64,000 bases of DNA from Welwitschia mirabilis (lineage: Eukaryota; Gnetophyta; Gnetopsida; Welwitschiales). The stretch lies in NCBI GenBank assembly GCA_051453625.1, contig JBOZIK010000001.1:27875854-27939853 (forward strand), written 5' to 3'. A program made the translations under genes and the position numbers. How positions within the stretch are numbered: the stretch's first letter is position 1; every line of letters starts with the position of its first letter. A model generated the notes under the pieces. It was not told the origin of the DNA. It did not search any database and was given only the letters and a program-made list of their open reading frames with translations. Below, piece after piece: positions 46,503 through 58,844 of this stretch.

Positions 46503-48536
46503 CATAAATTATATTCTGTTATCTATTTTTAGTTTAACATAAACATGTTTATAATAGTGAATGTCTTTCATTAGCTCATTCAGTATAGAAGTCTTTATCA
46601 AGGTATATGTTTTTCTCCTATTTAAGCTTTAGATTTAGTCTAGATGTATTTGTTCCTACAGATGTATTTGTCATAGAAATCTTTAATCATATAGATGTCT
46701 CTAGGTACTTTGTCTAACTTTTATGAATTCTAAACTAAATATTCTATTATCTTAAGCTTTTTATGCATCTCTTATTAACTAACTTAGTCCTTAAATTTGA
46801 CTAGTTACTAATTCTTGTTTATAATCTAAGTGCCTTGGAAATATTAGAGATATCTTTAATACCTTATCTGCACATTACTTACATTATATTTGATAAGTGG
46901 AATCATTAAAATTGGGATTTTGTTAACTATCACCCCTTTTTAGATGATTTCCAAAACTTATAAATCCTATTAATATAAGAATTTATAATTTTACTTAATA
47001 TAATAAAAAAATAGGGATAAATCATAGGTGAATTACAAACTAGCACAAAAGAGTACCACTGTCTAATTAGTACATGAATGCATTAAAAATTGCAATAAGT
47101 AGTAACATGGAAAACACCTCTGATGAGCACACAATCTAGCATAAACAATGGTAGTGCTAATAATTAGATTATCATTCATGAAAAGATGTAGAAAAAATAT
47201 ACTATAGTCAATTTAAAAGTACAACAAGGTAATTAACAAAAGCTTATATTGTGAAATAAGTACAAAAATACTATGAAAGTATGCTAGAAAATGCAAAAAA
47301 CTATGATACTATTAACTAAAATAATATTAAACCATTAAATTAAAATCAAAGGTTTACTAAAGAACTAGTTGAGACCATTAACACTACAATCATTTAGTTC
47401 AAAATGCATCATCAAGATAAACTCATGATAAAGTTACTTGAACTATTTAGGTTGATAATTGATACATTTACTATATACATATATAATACTATGGGAAATG
47501 AAAAAAATGAAAAAAATAATAAAATATTTACTAAATACTAAACAATAATTATTTCTAAACATTGGTAATTATTCTAATTTATGTTTATCTATATAAATAG
47601 AAATAAGTAAAAGAGAATATTACTTTTTTAAGTAATAAAACATGTTTACAATACTGATTAAAAAATACTAGCTTTTTGGCTTTATATTATATTATTAGAA
47701 TGTTACATGGAATATCTAACAAGTTTGTGTTTTTCTTTACAGTAAACTGGACCATTAAAGATGCTACTACATCCTTTGTAGGATATCTAAAGATTTCCTT
47801 TTACCTCTTTCTTAGTTCTCTTTCTAAAGTTTTTTTGCTAAAAGATCCATTCTCTCCATGGTAATCCTCTTCTTATACCATTTATCCCATTTTTATTTTA
47901 TCTTTTCCTTTCTTTACTTCCAAAAAATAGGTGTATGGTTTAACTTATTACTATATTTCTATCACCTTAATTTTCTTTCTTATCCTCATACAAAATAACA
48001 TTTGTACGTGAAACAAAATGATATAATATATATTTGCTAACTTACTAACATACTAACTAACTAATCTATTAACTAGCTAATACATTAAGATAAACACTAG
48101 AGATTAAATATTGAATACTATCTAAAATATATAATTATAAGAACAAAAATATTTTATTAACAAGAAAGATTTACATCATTATCTTTACTCATCATCTCCT
48201 ACAAGAAAAACTTAGAGGTAACATAGGAATGAAAACTTACAAAAATTAAGAAATTACAAAAATTAAATATTAAAAATAAAAACCAAAAAAAAAAATGAAT
48301 TTAAGCAAAACAAGAAAAGCAAATGTATATCCTAGACTAATAAAAGACGAGAAAAACTAGTATGATTTGAAGAAGAAATATAAATTAAGAAATTAAAAGT
48401 GTAAAATAACCTAAGAAGAAGAAAAATTGTATATACACACTACACAGGTAAATAAATTAAAATAAAATTATATACCTATGTAATGAAATTAAACCTTGTA
48501 GCTTCCTTAAATTCCTCTCCCATAATTATATCAACT
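46503..48536 (-). other. B2 leader; first part unassigned
   Basis: 47040-48190 matches the B1 leader (31951-33188) in the same orientation, so this is the B2 leader resuming on the far side of the copia insertion. 46503-47040 has no match in the window and could be leader or the outer part of the copia LTR. At 48510-48535 the minus strand has ttgatataattatgggagag, a degraded Athila/Tat-type primer site next to the LTR. Confidence 0.6.
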
Positions 48537-49629
48537 TGTTAGAGTGTAAATTGTGTACTCAAATTCTTATTTCTTTTGAATGAATCTCTAATATTTAGTA
48601 CGTAAAATCTTTAATAAAACTCACATGAAATGCACTAATATGTGGGCATTAATCCTAAATGTTGTAATCTAAAGAGGAATTTAAAAGAGGAAGTAAGAGA
48701 ATCACTTTAATAAAGAAAAATAGATTTGAATTAATTTTCTAATTTAATTATAAAATCTAAAATGCAATGTAATAGATGAATTCAATCCTAAATGCAAGTT
48801 CAAACTAGGTATTCTAACTCATTGTTATGTAAGTTAGCCCTTATAATCTGTGTTAATTATAATTACTTCTCACTTAAAAGTAATCAATATAAATCATAAG
48901 GAATATATGAAGAATATTTAAGAAAAGCACTTCAAATAATATTTCATTAATGAAAATGTTCACATTCAGTTAAATAATAAGAACTCATTAATGGAGGAAG
49001 CATAGCCCCAGATCAAGCAATGTCCTTCTCTACAAGTAATATGGATCATTTTCTTAAGTGGTTTTCAATTTATCACAATAATAATTACTACAACTAAGAT
49101 GAGTAAATGGGGGATCTAAGGGGGTATTTATAGATTTTTGGATGACTATAACAGTTATTTAAAAGTTGTAACTAATTAGAGGTAATCATAATAATGATCA
49201 TATAATTGGTGGGATTAATTTTGTATTCTTTATATTTGTCATCCACTTGGATGTTATCCAGATGACTAGGTGGGTGACCATTGATATTTCGTCTTCTCAT
49301 GGATTTTAGTCTTTTCTATGCTTTCTTAGTGATGATTAACACTTCATGTTCTTTATTCTATCCTAGATGTCATCTAAATAACAAGGTGAATAACTCTCAA
49401 ATGTCAGTTTTATAAGTTCTATTTCTTATGATTCTACAAGTTGTTCTATTTGTCATCTAGATGATGAGGTGAATGATAGGTGATCTTTAATATAATTTGC
49501 TTCCTTTTGTTATAATTGGCTTTCCTCTTATCATATTAATCTTTCTTTATCTTTTTCAAGTACATTGACTATTTAGGTTACCAAGGACTAGTAATAGATT
49601 AAGAGAGTCATATCACTAATTTTGTAACA
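48537..49629 (-). mobile_element. 5' LTR of B2 (about 1093 bp)
   Basis: Minus-strand start TGTTACAAAATTAGTG at 49629 and end acactctaaca at 48537, followed by the degraded primer site. The plan is that of the A-family LTRs, with three palindromic modules (49238-49280, 49367-49394, 49450-49479) upstream of the TATA box. The outer boundary is less certain than the inner. Confidence 0.65.
49123..49133 (-). promoter_or_regulatory. TATA box of LTR B2
   Basis: The minus strand reads ctataaatacc, identical to the TATA box in LTR A2. Confidence 0.7.
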
Positions 49630-50667
49630 TCATCTTGGTGTAACATCTTCTTTAATATTTCTTCTTTATGTAATTTTTTTTTATGTAATGTCTTCTTGGT
49701 GTAACATCTTTTTTCAATTTTTTTTAAATGATTCATAATTAATTCATTTTTATTTAAATTATTATTACTTCCTTATCTTTGGTCTTTACCATTAAAAGTG
49801 ATTAATTTAAGTATTAAACCTATAAAATGAAATTGAAAAAATACTCCAAATATCTTGTTAAATATGGCCAATTTGGATCGTAATAGAAATAATATTTTCT
49901 AGCTTGAAAATAGATTTGATTTTAATATATCACTAAATAATTAATATGAAAAAAAGGAATTCATTTCCTTTATTTCCATGAATACATGAGTAGTTTTTCT
50001 TAGAAAGAACATGACATTTAATCACTCAAAATTTACCATTTAAAAGACTATAATAAAGGATTTTCTATTTAAATAAGGGTATGATAATTTACTAGATGGA
50101 ATTATATCTATAAAGAAGGATGAATATTTATGTCTAAATGGATGTATTCTATTCATGAATGATAATGATGAAATTTATTCTTTGGATTATAATATCATGG
50201 ATTCTAAAGATATCTAGAACTTGCTATAAGACATCTTTTAAGTTATAAGAAAATCATATAAATAGTCAATAATTCATCAATATTTTATGGTAAATCTTAA
50301 AAATATTAAACAAATCAATAATCTTTAAAAAATATCATTTACATAGAAGAATACTTATATTTAGATTTTAATGTAGAGATAATGCTATGAAAACACCAAG
50401 AAAACTTTGTAATTATCTATTTAACTAGGAATAAAAAGTAAAAAATAAATATGTAAAAAAATAAAATATTAGAGGTAATGTATAAATCACTTTATATTAA
50501 TAGTGTGAAAGGTATACTGCTTACAAATTAAAATTATTTATAGTATCACTTCTATAAATATCCTCAATAGTAACCTCTAAAAGCCTTACTTTGGATTATA
50601 CTACTTTCATTACTTTGGTTCTTATATCCTTTGAAAAATAATATAAATGATTGAAAAGCCAAAATTT
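49630..50667. other. Unassigned, with short direct repeats at the left end
   Basis: 49615-49720 holds repeated gtaacatc and tcttggtgtaacatctt units (49633 and 49692). The remainder is AT-rich without coding similarity. Confidence 0.45.
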
Positions 50668-51653
50668 TGTATATTTATTTCATAATTTGATTAAATTATT
50701 TGAATTAATTAAATCATGCTTTATACATTTTTGGTTTGTATTTTAGTTTATATTGTAATTACTATAGAGAGAACATTTACAATACATACATGTCTCTACA
50801 CACATTAAGACACTCTAATAGGGATAGGGTAACTTGATAAGAGAGTATAAGGAGAAGAAACTGAAAGACAAAAAATAGAAACCCCTATTCTTATGACACT
50901 ATAATTAAGAAGGAAGAAGAATAAACCAAGAAGGAGATAGAGGCCAAGGATAAAAGAGAAGGAAGGAAGTGAGTTAATAATCTTTGGAAAAAGGGAAAAG
51001 CATACTAGCAATAGCTAAAACAAGATTACAAGATAGAGATCAAGAAGAGAGAAGCTCCAAGGACATGCTAAGAAGGAGAGCAACACTCCTTGTAGTTTTA
51101 AATATTACCTAAAAAATAAAGAATTTTGATTATTACTCTCTAAAATTATGACACTAGTTGAATTTGAGAATTAAAACGTTATTTATGATGTTATTATAAT
51201 GAGTTAATATTTTACTTTAAAAAGTAAAGTTCCTATATTCTACTACTATATCTTTATCTTAAAGGTATCAAGATATTGTAGTGGTTAGAAATAGGTGCTA
51301 TTTAGTACTTCTACAAGATGTTTTTCTATTATTTAATTTCTAGGCTTGTATTTTATGTATATATAAAGGTAGTTGAATAATATTAATTTACACATTAAAT
51401 AAATTAAAATTTATAAATAAGTTAGTTCTTAACTTAAAAGATCTAAGCAACTATTCTTAAGAGTTAATTCTTAGAAATACACTTTAAATTAAGGCAGTTG
51501 AAACTTGGTTGTCTTTGTTAGTTCTGTAGTAAGCCTCTTAGAAAATTATTAACAACTTTGTTTATTTAACAATGCATTAGCTAGTAGTTTTAAAACTATA
51601 TTATATAATTTATTATATTCTTACATTCTTTTTATATAAAAATAAGTACCTAT
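50668..51653 (+). mobile_element. 5' LTR of gypsy element D (about 986 bp)
   Basis: Its first about 150 bases (start tgtatatttatttcataatt) are repeated at 58111-58265, 7.4 kb downstream in the same direction. It ends ...cctatca, directly before a primer-site-like sequence. No palindromic GATGA modules were seen in it, which sets D apart from A and B. Confidence 0.6.
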
Positions 51654-51675
51654 CATTTTGGCACTATAAGAAGGA
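51654..51675 (+). promoter_or_regulatory. Possible primer binding site of D
   Basis: ttttggcactataagaagga follows the LTR end; the first seven to ten bases fit the TTTGGCGCC start of OTA-clade primer sites, the rest does not. Confidence 0.4.
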
Positions 51676-53050
51676 ACTCTAAAGTTAATTAACAAAGATA
51701 AAGAAGTGTGTAGTACAAAAATATAGAGAAGGAAAATGGAGAGATGAAAGGAAAATATTTATGAGGAATTCTAAAAAATATGATTTAGAAGAACAAGGGT
51801 AGTAAATCTTAGAAATAGATAAAATAAGAAGACACTAACATGCATGAATCAACATTAGGTCAAGTAGTAAAAGAACAAATTTTTCATTAACTTATGAAGG
51901 AAATGAAATAATGAATAACCAACTTGCTTGAGGTACCTCATGAATCTACAGAGTCTTCTAGAAATAACTATGATCAGACCCCTAAAAATAAATTTGTGGT
52001 AGGGGATTATTAGGACTATGAAGTATTAATATTTTAAATATTGATACTCATTAGCTATAGGACTTAACTCCTATTAATGTAAATGTCTTGGAAATTTCAA
52101 ATAAAATAAGAAACATTAATACTATAACAATAACTCACATTAAAGGTAACAAATTTGAAGAACGTCTCTCTTCATCTATGTTTATTTGACTTTTTCTATA
52201 AGGATAAAGTATTTAGACATAGAATATAAACATTTGAGATAATTTATTTTTTCTTTAAAAATAAAGACCTAATTTTGGTATAATAGGAATCCTAAGCATG
52301 TTTTTAATTCTTAGGGAGTGCTAAAAAATTCTTTCTTAGATAAACTTTAGCCCATGAAAATAATATAGGATATGAGAAATTACATTATATTAAACAAAAA
52401 TATAATAAAATATTTGATTAATTTATTAATAAATATAATATATTATTAGCTAGGTATTCGAATTATGAAATTTAATCTAGAGAAAGAGTATGAGCTTTAC
52501 TAAGAGAATTACAAAGTATAACTTTAAAGGAATTAGATTAGTTATGTCAAGGACGAATTACAATGAAAAACATGCAAGAAATTAAAGAAGATATGATAAA
52601 ATTTTGTGAAAGTTAAGGTTTGACTCAAGAGAAAAAAAGAAAAAGAAAGTGAGGTATCTACTTCTAAAATTGAGGGAGTTATTTATAGCTCTAAACATAT
52701 TAGTCTTACACAAGACATAGCTAAGAAAGTGAGTGATAATTTAATTAAAAATTTTGATTAATTATCCATTTAACATTTAAAAAAAATAAGAAGAACCTAT
52801 TTGTAAATATTATAAAGAAGAAGACTATGAAGAGACTAGTTGTCTTTAGATGCAAGAGTTTTTTAATGGTTAGATATAAATATACTAAATCTAAATGCAA
52901 TAAATTAATCACAAACTAAAAATAAATCTTATTTCTAGTAAAGTAGAAAATGGAAATTAATGATGAAAATCCTTTGCAGAAATATGTCAACTTTAAAAGA
53001 AAAGAACAATATGAATATTATAAAAACTAAACAAATAAAGATATTAAGGA
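51676..53050 (+). pseudogene. Element D gag relic
   Basis: Decayed frames. The best part is CKYYKEEDYEETSCL near 52800-52848, a zinc knuckle with one Cys changed to Tyr, followed by QEFFNG. This resembles the corresponding part of B2 gag and places D nearer family B. K- and E-rich sequence surrounds it. Confidence 0.55.
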
Positions 53051-53700
53051 TGATAAAGAAAAGTAAGACTTAGATAAACAAGGGGTAAATATTCTTGTCT
53101 GGCCATAACAAAATCCTAGAGAAGCCACCAATAAAGTAGTATCAACTAGATTAGAAAAACCTAAAGTAATGAATTGAAAACCAAAAAGAAAAAAAACCAA
53201 ATAAATAATCTAACTTAACTAGTAAAAAACTAAAATGAAAATGAAAGAGTGATAAAGGAACAATTAGAAACTATGCCTTTTCTTATAAGAAGTAAAATAA
53301 TTAAGCATTCTAAGATTTAAAAAACATTTTCATTATCATTTATAGATCAAGTTATAGAAAGGAGTTTTAGATATCATTATGATAATTTTCTTAATTGATA
53401 ATAACATATACATTTAAAGAATTACCTTATGGATTATGCAACACCCTAGGCACATTTCAAAGCTTAATAAATAGTATCTTTCAAGCTATGATTGAAATAT
53501 TAGTGGAAGTATTTATGGATGACTTTTTAACCTTTGAAAATAAATTTGAAGAGGTTTTAAATAGATTAAAAATAGCTTTAGAAATGTTTAAAGAGAATAA
53601 ACTCAAACTAAGCTAGTATAAAAGTCATTTCATGGTTACAAAAGGAATAGTTTTTAATACAAAATTTCTGAAAAAGAGATTTAAGCAAATGAACAAAATC
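53051..53700 (+). pseudogene. Element D protease-RT relic with internal deletion
   Basis: RT begins near 53335 with SFIDQVIERSFRYHYDNFLN. It lacks the following stretch of about 25 residues (the GYSGYNQI part) and continues at 53401 with TYTFKELPYGLCN and LGTFQSLINSIF. The YxDD box is VFMDDF (about 53508-53525), the only copy in the window with both Asp residues in an otherwise normal gypsy context. HFMVTKGIVF follows near 53625. Similarity is lost after about 53700. No clear protease is seen in 53051-53330. Confidence 0.75.
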
Positions 53701-54028
53701 TTTAAAAATTCCCTTCAAGGTTCTATAATATTGGATTAAGTAATTAATTAACCTAGAATCAAAAGTTTTATATTAACTTTGAGACCAATCAAATGATTAC
53801 CAAATTTTTAGATTAAAGCAATTTATTAATATAGAACATAGATTTTGGATTAAATCTTTAATTTATCCCAAAAATTCACTTTATTTCGAAATCAAAGTGG
53901 ATGTCATTCTTGAAAATGATCTAAGATTATTAAAGACCTTCCCATTCTTTACTTTATCTTTATATGTGATACCTCTTGTGTCTCATTCTTTAAAATATTA
54001 TATGAAAAGAGGATGAGGGTTTTAGGGG

Positions 54029-54055
54029 ATCCATTAAGAACCCTCAAGTTCTTAA
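54029..54055. repeat. Short inverted repeat, copy 1
   Basis: cattaagaaccctcaagttc continues to cttaataa, so ttaagaac and gttcttaa pair around a 6-base loop. The same structure recurs about 95 bases later. Confidence 0.8.
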
Positions 54056-54124
54056 TAACTACCATCCTCCTCCAAATTATTAATGCACCTTAATTCTAAC
54101 TCAATTTATAGTGTTTTAGGATCT

Positions 54125-54150
54125 TCATTAAGAACCCTTAAGTTCTTAAT
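54125..54150. repeat. Short inverted repeat, copy 2
   Basis: cattaagaacccttaagttc followed by ttaatga: same stem as copy 1 with one loop change. Confidence 0.8.
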
Positions 54151-55470
54151 GATTTCCCTCAAAAACCATGATAACAAGCTAGTACTGAGGATTTTATATG
54201 ATCATTTCTTATACGTCTTTCCAATCTAAATCCCATTTTTCACTACCCTCTATCTCGACCCTCCATAAAATGGCTCTAAATTGAGCTACATCTTTTCAAA
54301 TCATTATTTTAAATATTCCATGTTAGCCTTTCCTATTAAATTCTTAATATATATTAAAAAAAGTTAACAAAACCATCCAACTTTAAGTTAAATTAATTTT
54401 ACATGTACCATGTTAGATTATAAAGTATGGTAATTGGTAAGTTTGCAATTACTTTGCATGTTAATTTTTTATGTGCTTTTATTTTTTCCTTGCAATGGAA
54501 TTTGTATGAATTCAATTATCTCCCATGACTTTTTAAGTAATTATTATTTTTGAAGTTAAATGTTTTAAGTTTTTAAAGGCATTCAGGAGAATGCAATTTT
54601 TTTTTAAAGGGGTAGAATGAAATACATACAAATGAAATCATTTGTTTACTTCATTTTACATGTATTATTTAAAAAATGTATTCAAGCCCTTTACCATTTT
54701 ACATGCTTAAAATATTTAAAACAATAATTTCTTAAAAAATTCATTCTCCTATTTGGAAATGAGTTTGAAGTTTTGTTATTTGTATTTTATGAATTGAAGC
54801 AAAACCTGTACTAGGGATTTATGCTATAAATCCTTAGATAAGCTAAATCAAAGCCCAATTAATAGTTTTTAATATTTGTCAAAAAACTAGTTAACTTAGT
54901 AAAAGTGCTAAAACCATAATTAAGTTAACTTATAAACTAATTAAAAGTTATGATTATTAATTAGGTAAATTAAAAGTAAGCTAACTAAAATTAACTAATG
55001 TTATTAGTTACATAATTAGATGAGACTTTGAACAAAAAATACTAAATTCCTACCTTACTTAAATAAGTTAAGCCAAGTTTAAATACAAAAACTAATTAAT
55101 AGTCTCTACTCTTAGCCAAGTAGTTGAATAAATTTATTAAACTAAAAGTTCTAATTAGTACATGATATTCATAAATTTATTGATTATTAAAATTTAAGGG
55201 AAAAAGAAAGGTTTACTTAAGAATAATTAGTAATCTTTGTTGCTAGTTTGAGAACTCGTTAACTTTATCCAAGACTATGAATATATTTATGTTATTCAAA
55301 TTAAATTATTTAGATAAAAAAAAATTTCATGTTATCATTGTTTTAAAATGAATAGTCTATTTATCAGAATTTAGAATTATATCTTCTCTAGACTTTATAG
55401 GACTATTCATATACCCCTAGCTAGCAAATTTTATAATTAAGGTGATTAAAGTAGAATCGATTAACTACTT

Positions 55471-58100
55471 GATAATGAAGGAAGGATTTAATTTTAAAAT
55501 AATATTTACCTTTCATAGGAACCTACAGTGCAAATAAGACAAGAAAGTGCTTGAAATTGTTTTGGCTAGTATGGATGTCTTCTTTTCCCAAGAGGATCTT
55601 CAAAGAATACTAAATTCAAAAAATGAAGGAAGATACATAAGATAAATTAGCAAGAAAGAAGATTTAAAGCTTAATTTAGATTCAAAGCATAGTTTACAAT
55701 TGTTAGGACATACTGCAGTTATTAGAAAGATATACATTAATAAAGATTTAGAACCTCAACTATTTATTATATCTAGAATGATGGTAGTAATCTTAAACCT
55801 CCATTAAATAAGTAAAAGGAAGTGATGTTGCTAGGTTTATATATATCTGAGGCTATAAAGGATTCCACTAGTTAGAAAAATGTGAATTTTAGTAAAGGAA
55901 GTTTCAAGGTATGATAACATATATTTCAAAAATAAGAAAATTGAAAACTAATGAAATATTTATTAGGATTTCTTATTATCATAATTGGAATTTTAAATTA
56001 CAAGGAAATTGATCCAAGAGTTAATAAGTCTCATATAGAAGTCAAATACCTCTGTCTATTTTGGGTTACGAAACTTAATATTCTAAAAATCCATTGAGAA
56101 AAAGTGAGTCTAAGAACTTCTACTACCATAAAGTCAACACCAGCTAAGGTAAAAAAGCTATCTGTAAGTTAAATTTTCATAGAATGATTATTGCAAATTC
56201 TATCCTGGCCTAAATCCATTAGTAGACCTAAGAGAATGATAAATTATATATAATATATAGAGCCTTAAACACACTTAGAGAGAAAATATAGCTTTCTATG
56301 TAGGACAGGGAGGAGTTTAAAGTAGAAAAAATGTAGATTTCATGCATACAAATTAAAAATGCATTTTTAAAGATGTAGTTAAAGTAAAAGAGGTAGAAGA
56401 TTAAAGTAATACAATTGGAAATGAAAGATAGAACAATAGCTGCTTGTTCCTCTAATACATAAAAATAACTGTAGAACAACTACAAGAAGTACATGAAAGA
56501 ATACCAAAATTATAAGTAATTCTAAAAGAAAAAATGGCTCTAGAAAGTAGGTTAAGAGAGAAACTAGAATTAATTATCTTCTTGTTATAGAACTTGACAA
56601 CTTCAAAAAAATATGATGTAGCCTATATAACATAGTAGTAAAAATTTATCATATTCATACATAATGAAGGGTTATTTCCCTTATCTAAGAAACATTCTTA
56701 TATCATTTTTGTGAGTTTATAATGTACTAATGAAAAATATATGAAATTTTAAGCTAATGCAGAGGGATATAGGAAAAAATAGGTAGATTATTTAGCTTCT
56801 AATAATACTTATCAAAGCATCGTTAAAGCTAATAAAAGATTAATTTAATAATTGTTAAAGAGAAGAGCCAGCTATAGGCAAAAATTAACAACATTGATAG
56901 GTTACAAAGACTTATGCAATAAAAAAATAATCTAGCTTTGAGCTCTATCCTATCAAAAGTAAAAGAAGAGATTAAAAATAGAGTGAAAATAGTTAGGAAA
57001 CTAACTGAATGTAGCCATTTTGAAAGATTTAACTAATATGGATTAGATAAACTATATCCTAACAAATGCAAGAAAGATTGAACCTAAAATTAAGGGATTG
57101 TATAAAATAATAATTATTATATTTAAAAAGTAATATTATACTAATATGTCTAGAATCAACTCAAACCATCATACAAAACTTGAAAAATAAAAATATGAAA
57201 TTATTAGATCATACTAAAATGATGGAAGTTAGATTGGGTAAAAGATTAAGCTTTTTCTTTTAATGAAATTAGAGTCCTAAGAAATATGGATTACTATCCA
57301 TAAAAATGATATGATTTTATGGAAAATTTTTAGAAACAATTATAGAATGTAATATAAAAGTTTTCTAAGGGTTGATTAAATATTAATAAAATTTTTAGTA
57401 CTTATACAAAACAATTGCAAAATTCAAAGAGCAATTTTAATGAGAAGAGAAGAGACCTGTCTATTGAGTAGATAATAAACTTAATAAAGACCATATCCAC
57501 CAAAGTTAGCAAAATTATTGAAGGAAGTAAGATGAACTTAAATGGAATCCCTTAACAACATCTGTAGCAACTTCGCCTACTTTAGAAAAGGATATTTTCA
57601 TATATGAATATGATAAGGGGTGTATTTATTCTTAAATTTGAATTTAGAGATACTATAGAGGTTTGCACAATTTTCTTTAGACATACTTCTAGGGAAGGGA
57701 TAATTGTTCATACTACATTTATTTCTTTTACTTCCTCATCTTCTACTATGCCTTAAGAAACTTAACCAAAGGATCTTCCTATTTCAAAAAGAAGAAGAAG
57801 AATTTTATATGATGAGGTTACTATAAGAAAAAGAGGAAAAGAAAAAGCTATAATAATTTAAGAAGTCCTAGTTCCTAAGAAAATTAAAGCACTAAATTTA
57901 TAAGATCTAGCTCTATTAAAGGAGTACAGAAAATTCTTGAAATAAATTAGGCAAAAAAGAAAATCTGCATAGTTAGCTTTATAGCAAAATAGAAAAGAAT
58001 TGCTTAATAAATAATGTTTCAAAAATAAAATAAAGAAATAATTGTATTCTAAAAATTAATTAGGGATTAACAAAACCTTAAGCATGGCAGAAACTAATGA
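55471..58100 (+). pseudogene. Element D: unrecognised coding-like relic before the right repeat
   Basis: Frames on the plus strand are readable in patches, for example QEDLQRILNSKNEG near 55598-55640, and a basic segment ISKRRRRILYDEVTIRKR followed by GKEKA near 57780-57845. K, E and I are abundant and stops mostly replace CAA or CAG. I do not recognise a family. Its place before the right terminal repeat would fit an additional ORF or the C-terminal pol part of an unfamiliar element. Confidence 0.35.
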
Positions 58101-58110
58101 GTAAAGAATT

Positions 58111-58265
58111 TATATATTTATTTTATAATTTGATTAACTTGCTTAAATTAATTAATGTGTGTTTTATATATTTTTGGTTAGTACTTTAGTTAGTGAAGTG
58201 ATTATTATATAGAAAACATTTACATATATATACATACCTCTACATATGTTATTATACTTTGATAA
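58111..58265 (+). mobile_element. Partial right terminal repeat of element D
   Basis: tatatatttattttataatt onward matches the first 150 bases of the left LTR (50668-50820), including the cacatta/ttatac region. It then diverges, so the rest of the LTR was lost. Confidence 0.6.
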
Positions 58266-58844
58266 TGATATTAGTAGAAGCTTGATGAGCCTAGTTAATT
58301 TTAGCTAGTTTGAAAATGTCTAAGAGAAGCAAATATGTCTTTGACTTATTAGATATCTTTCATGATTTCAAAAAATTGATAGAATATGTCTTTGATGTAT
58401 CAAACATCTTTCTTGAAAGTTACATAAGTAAATTTCAATTTTGTGAAGATGTTAATGATTTGGTAGAAATCTAGAATTTTAATGACTAAAAAAATTAAAT
58501 TCTATCAAGATATCTTTGACGCTAAATACATATATTTCATGGATTTGATATGTCTACAAATTTCAAGATGTCTAACCTATAAGATAGTTTCAAAATGGGT
58601 TTAAAAAAAATGTTAAAACAAAGTTCTAATGATGAAATTTAATGGCTAATGTATCTAATAACATGTGTGTGATAAATATAACACTTGAAAAGAGAATTTA
58701 AATCCTCAAAAACATTATTTTTTTGTGATCTTTAATCAAATATGAAATTCTTTTCTTGATTGGTATAAAATGACATAAAAAACTATCAAATAATTAAATC
58801 CTTTAAGAAATCTTTAAAAATCATTAAACTTTCTTTGAATTTGC
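58266..58844. other. Unassigned, with a repeated phrase
   Basis: aatatgtctttga occurs at 58338 and 58383, each followed about 15 bases later by catcttt-like sequence, a weak tandem structure. No gene seen. Confidence 0.4.

Larger units (their letters stand above)
53701..55470. other. Non-coding segment inside element D
   Basis: No RNase H or integrase is recognised where they are expected. The segment holds a pair of similar inverted repeats at 54029-54055 and 54125-54150, and is otherwise AT-rich. It may be an inserted element or strongly decayed pol. Confidence 0.4.

Noticed and set aside
46502-46936. Copia LTR 2 extending to about 46930
   Set aside because: A purine run followed by a plausible start exists there, but TGTTGGGAATCC at 46502 is a cleaner LTR start and no second copy is available to decide; kept only as an alternative.
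50668-58265. Endogenous pararetrovirus instead of an LTR retrotransposon
   Set aside because: The RT box and its neighbourhood are gypsy-like, direct terminal repeats with a plausible primer site are present, and no movement or coat protein of pararetrovirus type is seen.
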